A DNA stretch of 52,929 bases, taken from Photobacterium carnosum. GTDB taxonomy: Bacteria > Pseudomonadota > Gammaproteobacteria > Enterobacterales > Vibrionaceae. Where the stretch lies: assembly GCF_002849605.1 (NCBI RefSeq), contig NZ_NPIB01000030.1, forward strand, positions 1 through 52,929. Reading direction: 5' to 3'. Below the pieces are notes generated by a model. The model saw nothing but the letters and a program-made list of their open reading frames with translations, ran no database searches and had not been told where the DNA came from. The position numbers were made by a program, and so were the translations under genes. Below are positions 30,107-41,487 of the stretch, piece after piece. Numbering within the stretch: position 1 is the first letter of the stretch; each line of letters begins with the position of its first letter.

Positions 30107-30916
30107 ATGCGACGATCAATGTTTCGACCTTTACCTTACCCTGCCAGCGGAGGTCTTTTGGCAAGATATATACTCACATTTCTATTGCTTGCCACTACCG
30201 CAGCCAATGCCAGTGAAGAATCAACACCGGAAGCACCGATTGAACCATCGCCATTAACCAGTACTATCGGCTTGGGTTATCAAGCACTATCGGGTAACTC
30301 TGACTCCCAGACCATGAATGGTAATGTGGCGCTGACGTACACCAAAGGCCGTTATCAAACCAATGCCGATGCCAAATTTATTATGGCAAAGAAAAATGGC
30401 GAAGAAGATAAGCGAAAACTATCAACCAGCTTAAAATCAAAACGGATGATCCGTGATGGTTATTATTTTTATGGTAATGGCAGCTATATTGATGACCGCT
30501 ATGGGCCTTATTATGCAGATTCGATAGTCTCAACCGGTATCGGTTACCGTTTATTTAACTATGAGACATTTCAAACATTAGTGGATATTGGCCCCGGCTT
30601 TCGCCATCAAGATCCTAATCTCGATGAGATAAAAAACGACAGTATTGTGAAACAAGAAGTCGTTAATGAAATGGTATTGCAAAGCACCATCGATATTCAA
30701 TGGAAGCCATTAAAAACACTGACACTCAGTGCTAAATTTAACGTCATTTCAGGGCAAAGTAACACCACCTTAGAAAGCACCTTTAATGCGACTAATGCGA
30801 TCACTGACAATATTGCTTTAAACGTAGGTTACACCCAAACAGCTTATTCTTGGGTACCTGAAGGCATGAAAAATTCCGATAGTACCACCACGATCTCACT
30901 GATTTACACTTTATAA
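30107..30916 (+). CDS. DUF481 (YdiY-like) outer membrane protein
   Basis: An exported beta-barrel protein of the DUF481 family, which includes salt-induced outer membrane proteins. A hydrophobic export segment (YILTFLLLATTAANA) precedes SEES; the mature part is alternating strand sequence (TIGLGYQALSGNSDSQTMNG, SLKSKRMIRDGYYFYGNGSY) with a C-terminal ISLIYTL. The ATG at 30107 gives 269 aa but leaves a long odd N-terminus. A TTG at 30158 preceded by GGAGG would give a cleaner 252-aa signal-peptide protein and may be the real start. The function is unknown. Divergent from dnaB. Confidence 0.82.
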   Translation: MRRSMFRPLPYPASGGLLARYILTFLLLATTAANASEESTPEAPIEPSPLTSTIGLGYQALSGNSDSQTMNGNVALTYTKGRYQTNADAKFIMAKKNGEEDKRKLSTSLKSKRMIRDGYYFYGNGSYIDDRYGPYYADSIVSTGIGYRLFNYETFQTLVDIGPGFRHQDPNLDEIKNDSIVKQEVVNEMVLQSTIDIQWKPLKTLTLSAKFNVISGQSNTTLESTFNATNAITDNIALNVGYTQTAYSWVPEGMKNSDSTTTISLIYTL

Positions 30917-30944
30917 ATCAAGATTTCCTAAATTCCAGACATAA

Positions 30945-30970
30945 AAAAACCAGCCATAAGGCTGGTTTTT
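30945..30970. terminator. Bidirectional terminator between the DUF481 gene and rplI
   Basis: Perfect AAAAACCAGCC/GGCTGGTTTTT 11-bp stem with an ATAA loop between convergent genes. Confidence 0.92.
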
Positions 30971-30991
30971 TACTATTAAAGCTAAAAGCGA

Positions 30992-31444
30992 TTACTTAGC
31001 AGCAACAACGTTTAGTTTAACAGTTGCGAATACATCTGAACTTAGCTGAACGCTAACTTCAAATTCGCCAGTTGCACGTAGTGCGCCTTCAGGTAGACGT
31101 ACTTCACTCTTAACAAGTGCTACGCCAGCTGCAGAAACTGCATCAGCGATGTCACGAGTACCGATTGAGCCGAATAGTTTACCTTCGTCACCAGCTTTAG
31201 ATTCAATAACCACACCTTCAAGCGTGTTTAGTGCTTCAGCACGTGCTTGAGCAGCAGCATGTTGCTCAGCAACTTTAACTTCTAGCTCTGCACGACGTGC
31301 GTCGAACATTTCAACGTTCGCTTTAGTCGCCATAACAGCCTTAGCTTGTGGGATAAGGAAGTTACGAGCATAGCCCGCTTTAACGTTAACCTGGTCGCCA
31401 AGGCCACCTAGGTTAGCTACTTTATCAAGTAGAATAACTTGCAT
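30992..31444 (-). CDS. rplI: 50S ribosomal protein L9
   Basis: Binds 23S rRNA with its N-terminal domain ([21 protein letters not shown]) joined by a long helix to the C-terminal domain (GEGKL-type [13 protein letters not shown]). The 150 aa match the family (149-150). Last gene of the rpsF-priB-rpsR-rplI operon, 38 nt after rpsR. Highly biased codons indicate strong expression. Confidence 0.98.
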   Translation of the reverse strand: MQVILLDKVANLGGLGDQVNVKAGYARNFLIPQAKAVMATKANVEMFDARRAELEVKVAEQHAAAQARAEALNTLEGVVIESKAGDEGKLFGSIGTRDIADAVSAAGVALVKSEVRLPEGALRATGEFEVSVQLSSDVFATVKLNVVAAK

Positions 31445-31482
31445 TATCTTGTCCTCTATAAAATTCTAAAAACGACTACTGC

Positions 31483-31713
<231 letters not shown>

Positions 31714-31725
31714 CTATCTCCTGAT

Positions 31726-32028
31726 CTAAATTAAGTCAATGTAATCGGCATGCAAAACTAATTTCCCGATACCATTACGGCCGGTTTGGTAAGAGATAAA
31801 TCCCTCCACCTTAATTGTGCTTCCGACAACTAAATCTTGAGTGAGTACTTGTTGACCTTTACCACTGATTACCACGTTAATATAACAATATATTTGGCGT
31901 GGTAAGTCAGCTTCCCGCTGCACAGAGCGATGCTCAAGCACAAAGTGACAATGAGGTATGCCTGCCGGGGATTGGCTTCGTTTGGGATGCTTGGCAATAG
32001 TGCCAGTCAACACCAGACGATTAGTCAT
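31726..32028 (-). CDS. priB: Primosomal replication protein N (PriB)
   Basis: A 100-aa single OB-fold protein that binds single-stranded DNA and helps PriA reload DnaB at stalled forks. TNRLVLTGTIAKHPKRSQSPAG and the PHCHFVLEHRS strand are typical; E. coli PriB is 104 aa. It sits between rpsF and rpsR as in E. coli, 9 nt after rpsF. Confidence 0.95.
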   Translation of the reverse strand: MTNRLVLTGTIAKHPKRSQSPAGIPHCHFVLEHRSVQREADLPRQIYCYINVVISGKGQQVLTQDLVVGSTIKVEGFISYQTGRNGIGKLVLHADYIDLI

Positions 32029-32037
32029 TAATACAAA

Positions 32038-32424
32038 TTACTCAGCAGCTGCTTCGCCTTCAGATTGTGCTTCAGCACGATCTTCACGCTTAGTAAAACG
32101 CTCTTCTTTAGCCTTCATCATAGGAGATGGCTCAGTAACAGCGTGTTTAGTACGCATGATCATGTTACGGATCACTGCGTCGTTGAAGCGGAAGTTTGAC
32201 TCAAGCTCGTCAATAACAGCCTGCTCAGCTTCAATGTTCAAAAGAACATAGTGTGCTTTGTGCAGTTTGTTGATTGGGTAAGCCATTTGACGGCGGCCCC
32301 AATCTTCTAGACGGTGAATTTGACCACCAGAATCTTTGATAGCAGCAGTGTAACGCTCGATCATGCCAGCAACTTGCTCGCTTTGATCAGGGTGCACCAT
32401 GAATACGATTTCGTAATGACGCAT
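32038..32424 (-). CDS. rpsF: 30S ribosomal protein S6
   Basis: A 128-aa protein beginning [18 protein letters not shown], with [29 protein letters not shown], the S6 core. The acidic C-terminal tail (QSEGEAAAE) is the region extended by RimK-added glutamates in E. coli. It heads the operon and has AAGGAG upstream. Confidence 0.98.
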   Translation of the reverse strand: MRHYEIVFMVHPDQSEQVAGMIERYTAAIKDSGGQIHRLEDWGRRQMAYPINKLHKAHYVLLNIEAEQAVIDELESNFRFNDAVIRNMIMRTKHAVTEPSPMMKAKEERFTKREDRAEAQSEGEAAAE

Positions 32425-32448
32425 AGGTTGCTCCTTACGGATTATTCA

Positions 32449-32482
32449 GCTTCCCTTGTCGGCTCGGTTAACCTGAGGAAGC
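32449..32482 (-). promoter_or_regulatory. S6:S18 ribosomal leader hairpin of rpsF
   Basis: On the minus strand GCTTCC pairs with GGAAGC around an interior containing GGTTAACCGAGCCG, placed 25 nt before the rpsF start. A hairpin with a bulged CCG in the rpsF leader is the known S6-S18 autoregulatory element of many bacteria. The position and the CCG fit; the fine structure was not folded. Confidence 0.6.
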
Positions 32483-32662
32483 AAGGAACTAAAAAAAGAA
32501 CCGAGAATTTGGATGACGGATAGTACAGAGAATGATCAATCTAGGCAAGCTTATTTTCTCGCCACTCGCCGTTTTTCAATGAAATGAACTCGAACCTTAG
32601 TTTATCGCTACTAACATTGACTCATCACGGCCATCTCTGTTCATTTTTCATACTGATAAACA

Positions 32663-32695
32663 ATAAAAGACCCACCCAGTAACCACTGCGTGGGT
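32663..32695 (-). terminator. Terminator of rnr-rlmB
   Basis: On the minus strand ACCCAC-N-CAGT pairs with ACTG-N-GTGGGT, followed by CTTTTATTG. It lies 38 bp after rlmB. Confidence 0.75.
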
Positions 32696-32732
32696 TTAAA
32701 TAATTATGCAATTATTTGGGGTTAATCACGCA

Positions 32733-33467
32733 TTATCCGCGTTGACGTACCGCTTCAAATAAACAGATACCTGTCGCTACCGATACGTTCAAACTTGATA
32801 CTGAACCCGCCATTGGGATCTTAATCAAATCATCACACGTTTCACGGGTTAAACGACGCATACCTTCACCTTCAGCCCCCATAACAATCGCCAATGGCCC
32901 AGTTAGTTTACTGTGGTAAAGATCATGGGTTGCTTCACCAGCAGTACCCACAATCCATACGCCTTTATCTTGTAACGCTCGCATAGTACGAGCCAGATTG
33001 GTTACACGTACTAATGGCATAATTTCAGCCGCACCACATGCCACTTTACTTGCAGTCGCATTCAACTGTGCTGAACGATCTTTTGGAACAATCACAGCCA
33101 CAGCACCTGCTGCATCAGCATTACGTAAACACGCACCAAGGTTATGCGGGTCAGTCACACCATCTAAAATCAACAATAATGGATTTTCTTTGGTCGCTAA
33201 TAAATCATCAAGGTTGTTTTCATTGTACTGCTTACCCGGACGCACACGCGCAATAATACCCTGATGAGAGGCACCATCAACTTTGTCATCTAATGCTTTA
33301 CGGCCCGCTTCTTGAATCGTGATGCCTAAGTCTTTCAACTCAGTAATTAACGGCAGCAAACGATCATCTTCACGCCCTTTCAGTACGAATACTTCAATAA
33401 AGCGCACCGGATCAGATGCGAGTACAGCTTTAACGGCATGGATGCCAAAAATCATATCATTACTCAT
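32733..33467 (-). CDS. rlmB: 23S rRNA (guanosine(2251)-2'-O)-methyltransferase RlmB
   Basis: SPOUT-fold enzyme that methylates G2251 in the ribosomal P loop. The 244-aa protein has the N-terminal substrate-binding domain ([12 protein letters not shown]) and the knot motifs [36 protein letters not shown] and [22 protein letters not shown]. It starts 3 nt after the rnr stop, as in E. coli. Confidence 0.97.
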   Translation of the reverse strand: MSNDMIFGIHAVKAVLASDPVRFIEVFVLKGREDDRLLPLITELKDLGITIQEAGRKALDDKVDGASHQGIIARVRPGKQYNENNLDDLLATKENPLLLILDGVTDPHNLGACLRNADAAGAVAVIVPKDRSAQLNATASKVACGAAEIMPLVRVTNLARTMRALQDKGVWIVGTAGEATHDLYHSKLTGPLAIVMGAEGEGMRRLTRETCDDLIKIPMAGSVSSLNVSVATGICLFEAVRQRG

Positions 33468-33470
33468 GGA

Positions 33471-36038
33471 TTAACTCTTCTTTGCTGCGCGTTCTGATTT
33501 ACCCGCACGTTGCTTTTTCTTCTTGCTAACTTTGGGCTTCTTTTTTGGATCTGTCAGCGGCTTTTCATCCGATAACTTACGTGGTTTTTTATTTCTTGGC
33601 TTTTTCTTTTTAGCGTCAGCTTCAGCTTGTGGAATCGCGCCTTCTTTTAAATTTTTACGTACAGAAGAGCGCTCACGTTTACTTTTATCTCGTGATTCAG
33701 ACTTAGCGTCACCATCTTCAACTTTAAATGCAGGCATTCCTTGGCGCTTTAGGCCATCAGCTTTGCGCATGCGTTGTTTTTTCTCACGCCCTTTCGCTGT
33801 TTTACCTGCACCACGTTGTTTACGCTCAGCACCAACGATATCAAAGTCTAATTGACGATCATTTAGGTTAATAGCGGCTACTTTAACCTGAACAGTATCA
33901 CCTAAACGATAAATCACGCCCGAGCTTTCACCGACCAAGCGTTGACCTACAGGATCAAATTGGTAGTAATCGTTAGCTAAGTTTGAGATATGCACTAAGC
34001 CATCAATGTTAAGCTCATTTAGACGCACAAAGAAACCAAAACCGGTAACATTCGCAATCACACCTTCAAACTCATCGCCAAGGTGATCTTGCATGTACTC
34101 ACACTTGAGCCAATCAGACACATCACGGGTCGCATCATCAGCACGACGTTCTGTGGTTGAACATTGCTCACCGATAGCATCAATTTCATCAAATGAATAA
34201 TGATGACCACCTGTTAGTGTATCGTTGTTAGTGTTACCTGCTTGTTTAGCAATTAAAAACTTAATTGCGCGGTGCAAGGTTAAGTCCGGGTAACGACGAA
34301 TTGGCGAGGTAAAGTGAGCATATTGACTAAGGGCTAAACCAAAGTGACCAATATTATCTGCTTGATAAACCGCTTGCTTCATCGAGCGCAATAGCATGGT
34401 TTGAATTAATTCACGATCATTACGATCTTTAATTAAATTCGCTAACGCTGCGTAATCTTTCGGGCTTGGCTCTAAACCACCACCAAGTTCTAAACTTAGC
34501 TCGCCCAAGAAATCACGGAAGCCTTGCAGACGCTCTTCACCTGGCGTGTCGTGAACACGGTATAGCGCAGGCTCTTTGGCACTTTCTACAAATTGAGCAG
34601 AAGCAATATTGGCTAAAATCATACATTCTTCGATGATTTTATGTGCTTCATTACGTACTAACGGTACGATGTTCTCAATTTTACGATCAGCATTGAAAAC
34701 AAACTTGGTTTCAATGGTTTCAAATTCAATCGCACCACGGGCTTCACGAGCAACTTTCAGCGCTTTAAACATGCTGTAAAGTTCTTCAAGGTGCGGCACT
34801 AATGGTTGGTAACGTTGACGCAGTTCTTCATCACCTTCCAGCATGTTACTTACTTTAGTGTAAGTTAAACGTGCATGTGAATTCATCACTGCTTCATAAT
34901 GTTTATAGCCAGTAAGCTTACCGCCCTCAGAAACGGTCATCTCACATACCATACACAAGCGATCGACTTGTGGATTAAGTGAACATAGACCATTTGAAAG
35001 CACTTCTGGCAGCATTGGAATAACTTGAGCTGGGAAGTAAACCGAGTTACCACGTTTTAGGGCTTCATTATCCAGCGCCGATTTAGAACGCACATAATAA
35101 CTTACATCGGCAATTGCTACCCATAAACGCCAGCCACCATCAGGGTTACGCTGACAGTGCACGGCATCATCAAAGTCACGTGCATCTTCACCATCAATGG
35201 TTACCAATGGTAATTGACGTAAATCAACACGACCCAATTTAGCGTCTTCTGGTACTTCCTCAGTAAGATGCTTTATTTGGTTATCAACTTCTGATGGCCA
35301 CACGTGTGGAATATCATGGGTACGCAGTGCTATTTCGATTTCCATACCCGGTGCCATATTCTCACCCAGTACTTCAACCACACGACCCACCGCATTATGT
35401 TGACGTGTTGCTCGTTGATTGATCTCAACCACAACCACGTTACCCATACGGGCACCTTGACGGACGTCTTGTGGAATAATGATATCTTGAGCAATACGAG
35501 AATCATCAGGTACCACGTAGCCCATGCCATCTTCAAGGAAGAAACGACCGACAATTTGGTTTGGTGATTCAGTTAACACACGCACAACACGGCCTTCACG
35601 ACGGCCACGTTTATCTTCGCCATCAGCCTGCGCTAAAATGTAATCACCATGGATCACTGTGCGCATTTGATGGGCAGGTAACAATAAATCAGTGTCTTTA
35701 CTATAAGTACCTTCAGGGCGTAAAAAGCCAAAACCATCACGGTGGCCGATAACGTAGCCTTTAATTAAATCTAAACGCTCAGGCAATGCATAGCACTGGC
35801 GGCGAGTAAATATTAATTGACCATCACGCTCCATCGCACGTAAGCGACGACGTAGACCTTCATATTGATCATCACCTTTAAGTTTTAACTCAGTAAATAA
35901 CTGGTCACGACTAACGGGTGTACTAAAGCCACGGATGACTTCTAATAGTAACTCACGGCTTGGAATGGGGTTTTCGTAATTAGATGCTTCGCGTTCGCGA
36001 AAAGGATCAACCGGTAAATCGGTAGTACCTTTAGACAT
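33471..36038 (-). CDS. rnr: Ribonuclease R
   Basis: 3'-5' exoribonuclease that degrades structured RNA and acts in tmRNA quality control. The 855-aa protein has a helix-turn-helix-like N-terminus ([19 protein letters not shown]), cold-shock domains, the RNB catalytic core with [14 protein letters not shown], an S1 domain ([20 protein letters not shown]) and a Lys-rich tail. The ATG at 36038 is preferred because AGGA lies 8 nt upstream; an in-frame start eight codons earlier is less likely. It is followed at once by rlmB. Confidence 0.96.
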   Translation of the reverse strand: MSKGTTDLPVDPFREREASNYENPIPSRELLLEVIRGFSTPVSRDQLFTELKLKGDDQYEGLRRRLRAMERDGQLIFTRRQCYALPERLDLIKGYVIGHRDGFGFLRPEGTYSKDTDLLLPAHQMRTVIHGDYILAQADGEDKRGRREGRVVRVLTESPNQIVGRFFLEDGMGYVVPDDSRIAQDIIIPQDVRQGARMGNVVVVEINQRATRQHNAVGRVVEVLGENMAPGMEIEIALRTHDIPHVWPSEVDNQIKHLTEEVPEDAKLGRVDLRQLPLVTIDGEDARDFDDAVHCQRNPDGGWRLWVAIADVSYYVRSKSALDNEALKRGNSVYFPAQVIPMLPEVLSNGLCSLNPQVDRLCMVCEMTVSEGGKLTGYKHYEAVMNSHARLTYTKVSNMLEGDEELRQRYQPLVPHLEELYSMFKALKVAREARGAIEFETIETKFVFNADRKIENIVPLVRNEAHKIIEECMILANIASAQFVESAKEPALYRVHDTPGEERLQGFRDFLGELSLELGGGLEPSPKDYAALANLIKDRNDRELIQTMLLRSMKQAVYQADNIGHFGLALSQYAHFTSPIRRYPDLTLHRAIKFLIAKQAGNTNNDTLTGGHHYSFDEIDAIGEQCSTTERRADDATRDVSDWLKCEYMQDHLGDEFEGVIANVTGFGFFVRLNELNIDGLVHISNLANDYYQFDPVGQRLVGESSGVIYRLGDTVQVKVAAINLNDRQLDFDIVGAERKQRGAGKTAKGREKKQRMRKADGLKRQGMPAFKVEDGDAKSESRDKSKRERSSVRKNLKEGAIPQAEADAKKKKPRNKKPRKLSDEKPLTDPKKKPKVSKKKKQRAGKSERAAKKS

Positions 36039-36172
36039 AAACAGTTCCTGTTGGCCAGCCATACTTTAAGTATACTCAGCTCTTAGGTGAACAGATGGAA
36101 ACAGGCAATAAATACCTATTCCACTAAATAATAGGGAGTAGTGTGATGCTAGACCATTATCGTTAAATGGCC

Positions 36173-36607
36173 TTAGTGTTCTGCAGGCAGCCCTAATAAG
36201 ACACGCAATGGTGGATTATTATCTATCAAAGTCAATAATGTGTACTTATCAAGCTCATTTAAAAAAGCATTGCGCGCATCAGCAAGGATCCCCTTTAACT
36301 GACATGCTGGCGTAATATTACAAAAATCAGGTGCACAATTGACGATTTGTAACGGTTCAATCGCCCTTACTACGTGCCCTAATACAATATTTCCCGCAGG
36401 CATTCCTAAGCGAATACCACCATTTTTTCCGCGTACGGTTTCTACATAACCTAATTGGCCTAATTTATTAATAATTTTGACCATATGATTACGCGACACA
36501 CCATAAGTGTCGGTTACTTTTGTGATACTTGTTAACTCACCCTCAGGCAGGCTAGCAAGATATATCAAGGCTCGTAGGCCATAATCGGTAAAACTGGTTA
36601 ACTGCAC
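36173..36607 (-). CDS. nsrR: Nitric-oxide-sensing repressor NsrR
   Basis: Rrf2-family repressor with an iron-sulfur cluster that is destroyed by NO, releasing its targets. The 144-aa protein begins [20 protein letters not shown], has the helix-turn-helix [20 protein letters not shown] and the cluster cysteines C91, C96 and C102, the E. coli positions. The start is GTG with AGAGGAG upstream. It is divergent from hmp, its classic target, and upstream of rnr, as nsrR is in E. coli. Confidence 0.95.
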   Translation of the reverse strand: MQLTSFTDYGLRALIYLASLPEGELTSITKVTDTYGVSRNHMVKIINKLGQLGYVETVRGKNGGIRLGMPAGNIVLGHVVRAIEPLQIVNCAPDFCNITPACQLKGILADARNAFLNELDKYTLLTLIDNNPPLRVLLGLPAEH

Positions 36608-36649
36608 ATTGACTCCTCTTGTTACTATTTTAATCGCGTTCTTGACTAA

Positions 36650-36672
36650 AAGATACAGATCAGATACAACTT
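36650..36672. promoter_or_regulatory. NsrR operator in the nsrR-hmp intergenic region
   Basis: The 23-bp site has AAGAT at the left and ATACAACTT at the right end and matches about 17 of 22 defined positions of the NsrR consensus as I remember it (AAGATGY...RCATCTT). It overlaps a possible hmp promoter (TTGACT at 36642-36647), so binding would block transcription of hmp and perhaps of nsrR. Confidence 0.65.
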
Positions 36673-36712
36673 ATAACATATATTATAAATACAACTTACA
36701 AAAGAGAAAGTC

Positions 36713-37915
36713 ATGCTCACTCAAAAAACCATTGATATCGTAAAATCGACCGCACCAGTTATTGCCGCAGCTGGCCCTGTTGTCACTCAACATTTTTATC
36801 AACGTATGTTTGATCACAACCCTGAACTTAAAGATGTTTTTAATATGAGCCATCAACAAGGCCCAGATAAAAACACGCCATCAAGCCAACAACAAGCATT
36901 ATTTAATGCGGTATGTGCTTACGCTAATAATATTGATAATTTAGCGGTACTACTACCTGCCGTCGAAAAAATAGCTCAAAAGCACACCAGTTTTTTAATT
37001 ACTGCCGATCAATATCAAATAGTAGGTCATCATCTTTTAGCCACTATTGATGAATTATTAGCACCTGGGCAAGAGGTATTGGATGCTTGGGGAGAAGCTT
37101 ACGGCGTATTAGCCAATATTTTCATTAATCGTGAAGAAGAGATCTACCAAGAAAGTGATGCTAAAATTGGCGGCTGGCGTGGCACACGTGAATTTGTTGT
37201 GACAAGTAAACAATCAGACAGTGAATTGATCACCAGTTTTACTTTTTCGCCAACAGATGGCGGCCAAGTAGCGACCTACAAACCTGGACAGTACTTAGGT
37301 ATTTATATTAATGCCGATGAACTCGCGAACCAAGAAATCCGCCAATACAGTTTATCGTCAGCGCCTAATAACAATCATTACCGTATTTCTGTAAAACGCG
37401 AAACCCAAGGTACGGTATCAAACTACCTTCACGATAAAATTAATGTTGGCGATAAGATCAAACTGGTAGCTCCTGCTGGTGATTTTTTCTTGGATGTTAA
37501 TCCACAGACACCTGTAACGTTAATTTCAGCTGGCGTGGGTTTAACGCCAATGCTCGCCATGCTTGAAACACTGACCCAACATCAAGCGCCAGTGAATTGG
37601 TTACACGCAACAGAAAATGGTCAGCAACACGCTTATAAAGATCATGTAAAAACACTGGCAAATCAACATTCGCACATTTCAGCATTAACATGGTACAACG
37701 CGCCAACGAGTGGCGATCGTCAAGCAGAAGATTATGATTACCAAGGCTTGATCGAGCTTGATAAAATTGCTACTCAAATTTCAGATCCTGAAATGCATTT
37801 TTATTGCTGTGGTCCTGTTGGCTTTATGCAATTTATCGCTAAACAGTTAATTGAACTGGGTGTAACTAGCGATCGTATTCATTACGAATGTTTTGGCCCA
37901 CATAAAGTGCTGTAA
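36713..37915 (+). CDS. hmp: Flavohemoglobin Hmp (nitric oxide dioxygenase)
   Basis: Converts NO and O2 to nitrate with NADPH, protecting the cell from nitrosative stress. The 400-aa protein has a globin domain (1-145; proximal His near residue 91 in [11 protein letters not shown]), an FAD domain with RQYSLSSAP, and an NAD domain with [15 protein letters not shown] and the C-terminal [12 protein letters not shown]. It is about four residues longer than E. coli Hmp because of a small insertion in the globin CD region ([11 protein letters not shown]). AAGAGAAAG precedes the ATG. Controlled by the NsrR site upstream. Confidence 0.97.
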   Translation: MLTQKTIDIVKSTAPVIAAAGPVVTQHFYQRMFDHNPELKDVFNMSHQQGPDKNTPSSQQQALFNAVCAYANNIDNLAVLLPAVEKIAQKHTSFLITADQYQIVGHHLLATIDELLAPGQEVLDAWGEAYGVLANIFINREEEIYQESDAKIGGWRGTREFVVTSKQSDSELITSFTFSPTDGGQVATYKPGQYLGIYINADELANQEIRQYSLSSAPNNNHYRISVKRETQGTVSNYLHDKINVGDKIKLVAPAGDFFLDVNPQTPVTLISAGVGLTPMLAMLETLTQHQAPVNWLHATENGQQHAYKDHVKTLANQHSHISALTWYNAPTSGDRQAEDYDYQGLIELDKIATQISDPEMHFYCCGPVGFMQFIAKQLIELGVTSDRIHYECFGPHKVL

Positions 37916-37956
37916 TATTTTTCATTACTTCTTACACAATGAAATTCCACGCCATC

Positions 37957-37986
37957 AAAAACAGCACCTAATGAGGTGCTGTTTTT
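37957..37986. terminator. Bidirectional terminator between hmp and motX
   Basis: Perfect 13-bp stem AAAAACAGCACCT/AGGTGCTGTTTTT with an AATG loop between convergent genes. Confidence 0.92.
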
Positions 37987-38006
37987 ATTGCAATCTATAA
38001 CAACCA

Positions 38007-38630
38007 TTACCAAAACGATGAGCGTCGTTTAGCGCGCGCGATAATATTAACTGGCATCTTTAGTGCTAACTGCTGCCGTAATCGACGTAATTGTTGATGT
38101 TGACGCTTATCAGTGGTCACGGTTTGATATAACCACCGATATGCATCTTCAAAATCTAACGGACTGCCATTATCAGCAATGAGTAATTGTGCTAATTGAA
38201 TGCGAGCACGAACATTGCCCAACGCTGCAGCTTCACGTAAATAAGGAATCGCACGCTCTTTATCCTGTTGTAAAATAACACCTTGAGCGTAATAACGCCC
38301 CAATTGTTCTAACGCGACAGGGACGCCTTGTTGAGCAGCGGCACGCATGTAATACACGCCTTGTTCAACATCTTTTGGAACACACACACCCCACGCCAAC
38401 ATATCACCATAAAGAAATTGATAGGTCGGTGATTCTGTTTGTTGAGCGCGCGCTTGAATATCTTGTACTAATTGACAGTCATCCGCTTTTACTTGGCGTA
38501 AATGCTGGTTGGTCGTAAACCACGCGCTAAGCTGATCTTCAGTATAAATAGGCACAGCATCACCCACTACCGTAAGAGCGTATACAGGTGTTGCTAACCA
38601 AAAAGCAAAGGTCATCAGTAAGCGCTTCAT
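38007..38630 (-). CDS. motX: Sodium-driven flagellar motor protein MotX
   Basis: Component of the T ring of the polar flagellum that, with MotY, anchors the PomAB sodium stator. The 207-aa protein has a signal peptide (LLMTFAFWLATPVYA), the MotX-specific LRQVKADDCQLVQDI and YQFLYGDMLAWGVCV blocks, Sel1-like repeats (AAAQQGVPVALEQLGRYYAQG, LREAAALGNVRARIQLAQLL) and the C-terminal AKRRSSFW. It is next to purA, as in Vibrio, and monocistronic. It implies a Na+-powered polar flagellum, a strong Vibrionaceae marker. Confidence 0.93.
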   Translation of the reverse strand: MKRLLMTFAFWLATPVYALTVVGDAVPIYTEDQLSAWFTTNQHLRQVKADDCQLVQDIQARAQQTESPTYQFLYGDMLAWGVCVPKDVEQGVYYMRAAAQQGVPVALEQLGRYYAQGVILQQDKERAIPYLREAAALGNVRARIQLAQLLIADNGSPLDFEDAYRWLYQTVTTDKRQHQQLRRLRQQLALKMPVNIIARAKRRSSFW

Positions 38631-38726
38631 TTACATTCCTCAAACACCGAATAGTTATCTATCGGCAATGTACAACGAAACTTTAATCATGACAGATGGC
38701 AGTCTAACAGTAATATTGAGCTATAA

Positions 38727-38752
38727 AAAAACCAGCTCGAAAGCTGGTTTTT
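38727..38752 (-). terminator. Terminator of purA
   Basis: Perfect AAAAACCAGCT/AGCTGGTTTTT 11-bp stem with a 4-nt loop, 25 bp after the purA stop. Confidence 0.9.
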
Positions 38753-38776
38753 ATTACTTAAAACAATCGCGAGTGA

Positions 38777-40099
<1,323 letters not shown>

Positions 40100-40213
40100 T
40101 CATCTATCGTAGTTAAAAAAGGATTCTAGCACCTAAATCCCCCACTTGCAGTCATTTTTGGCTTAATACATTTCACATATGACGACTTTTATCTCTTTTT
40201 TATGGCGGTTTTT

Positions 40214-40405
40214 CTATATTTTCAAATACATCATATAAGCAATCACACCACCAGCGACAACCAAACATCCACCAATACGACGTAACGTATTATCATTTTG
40301 TTGGCTTAGTTGACTGACCATATTTCGCCACCCTTGAGGGGCTAATAATGGCCCTAACCCTTCAACAACTAACACTAAACCTATGGCTAACAAAATTGTA
40401 TTCAT
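40214..40405 (-). CDS. yjeT: DUF2065 small membrane protein (YjeT)
   Basis: A 63-aa protein with two hydrophobic helices (NTILLAIGLVLVVEGLGPLL; IGGCLVVAGGVIAYMMY) around a short polar loop. Length, topology and position after hflC and before purA match E. coli YjeT (DUF2065). The function is unknown. A terminator after hflC lies 15 bp upstream of the start, so expression depends on read-through or a promoter in that short gap. Confidence 0.85.
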   Translation of the reverse strand: MNTILLAIGLVLVVEGLGPLLAPQGWRNMVSQLSQQNDNTLRRIGGCLVVAGGVIAYMMYLKI

Positions 40406-40419
40406 TATATATTTTATCC

Positions 40420-40451
40420 AAAAAAAAAGACAAGGCCGAAGCCTTGTCTTT
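40420..40451 (-). terminator. Terminator of the hfl superoperon
   Basis: AAAGACAAGGC/GCCTTGTCTTT 11-bp stem with a TTCG loop (minus strand) followed by a run of eight or more T. Confidence 0.93.
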
Positions 40452-40483
40452 ATTATAACGATAGCACTGTTAGTAAAGCGAGT

Positions 40484-41485
40484 TTACTTTGCTGGTAACT
40501 CTGAATGGTTCATGTATTTAAAGAACTCATTATTCGGATCAACAACAAGAATGTCATTTTTCGAACTAAAGCTATTTTCATACGCTTTCAAAGAACGCCA
40601 GAAACTGTAGAACTCAGGATCTTGATTATACGCTTTCGCATAAATCTCAGCCGCTTTTGCGTCTGCATCACCACGTACAACTTGTGCTTTACGCTTCGCC
40701 TCAGCTAAAACTGTTGCCACTTCAAGTTCTGAACGAGCACGAAGCTCTTCAGCACGTTGACGGCCTTGAGAACGGTAGCTACGTGCCACTGACTCACGCT
40801 CAGCACGCATACGACGGTAGATAGACTCACTGATTTCATCAGGTAAGTTGATTTTCTTAATACGGAAATCAACTACTTCAATACCTAAGTCTTTCGCACT
40901 TTCACGCGTTTCTTCAAGTACATCAGCCATGATTTGATCACGTTGGCCTTCAACTTTCTTCACAGGCACAACACCTTCAATTACCGCTAGAGCAGCTTTC
41001 GCAGCCTTAGTTTGTGCAATATCAGATGGTGCAGCAGGCGTTGAAGTGCTGTCTTCTCCAGATACAATTTGTTTGATTTCTTTCGCGCCAATTTCGGCAC
41101 GTAAGCTATCAACAACTTTACGCTTTAACAATGATTCCGCTGTTGATGTGTTACCACCGCCAGTCGCTAAGTAATATTTGCCGTAATCTTTAATACGCCA
41201 TTTAACATAGGTATCAATGATAACGTCTTTTTTCTCAGCCGTTAGGAAACGATCAGCTTGATCGTCCATCGTTTGAATACGCGCATCAAGATCATGCACA
41301 CGGTCAAACACAGGAACTTTAAAGTGTAAACCTGGCTCGTAAATACGTGCAATTTCGGTATTGTTATCTTTTAGAATACGACCAAAACGCACGACGATAC
41401 CACGCTCGCCCTCTTTCACTACAAACATAGACATCAATAATAGTGCAATAAAAATTACAACTACTGGGATGATTAACTTACGCAT
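40484..41485 (-). CDS. hflC: FtsH-modulating SPFH protein HflC
   Basis: Inner membrane protein that forms the HflKC cage around the FtsH protease. The 333-aa protein has one N-terminal membrane helix (LIIPVVVIFIALLLMSMFVV) and a periplasmic SPFH/band-7 domain (EGERGIVVRFGRI) followed by a long helix rich in Arg, Glu and Ala. It is paired with hflK, 2 nt downstream of it. Confidence 0.96.
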   Translation of the reverse strand: MRKLIIPVVVIFIALLLMSMFVVKEGERGIVVRFGRILKDNNTEIARIYEPGLHFKVPVFDRVHDLDARIQTMDDQADRFLTAEKKDVIIDTYVKWRIKDYGKYYLATGGGNTSTAESLLKRKVVDSLRAEIGAKEIKQIVSGEDSTSTPAAPSDIAQTKAAKAALAVIEGVVPVKKVEGQRDQIMADVLEETRESAKDLGIEVVDFRIKKINLPDEISESIYRRMRAERESVARSYRSQGRQRAEELRARSELEVATVLAEAKRKAQVVRGDADAKAAEIYAKAYNQDPEFYSFWRSLKAYENSFSSKNDILVVDPNNEFFKYMNHSELPAK

Positions 41486-41487
41486 AA

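Noticed and set aside
35304..35752. Frames of 60-90 codons within rnr on both strands
   Set aside because: Shadow frames of RNase R; the protein reads through without interruption.
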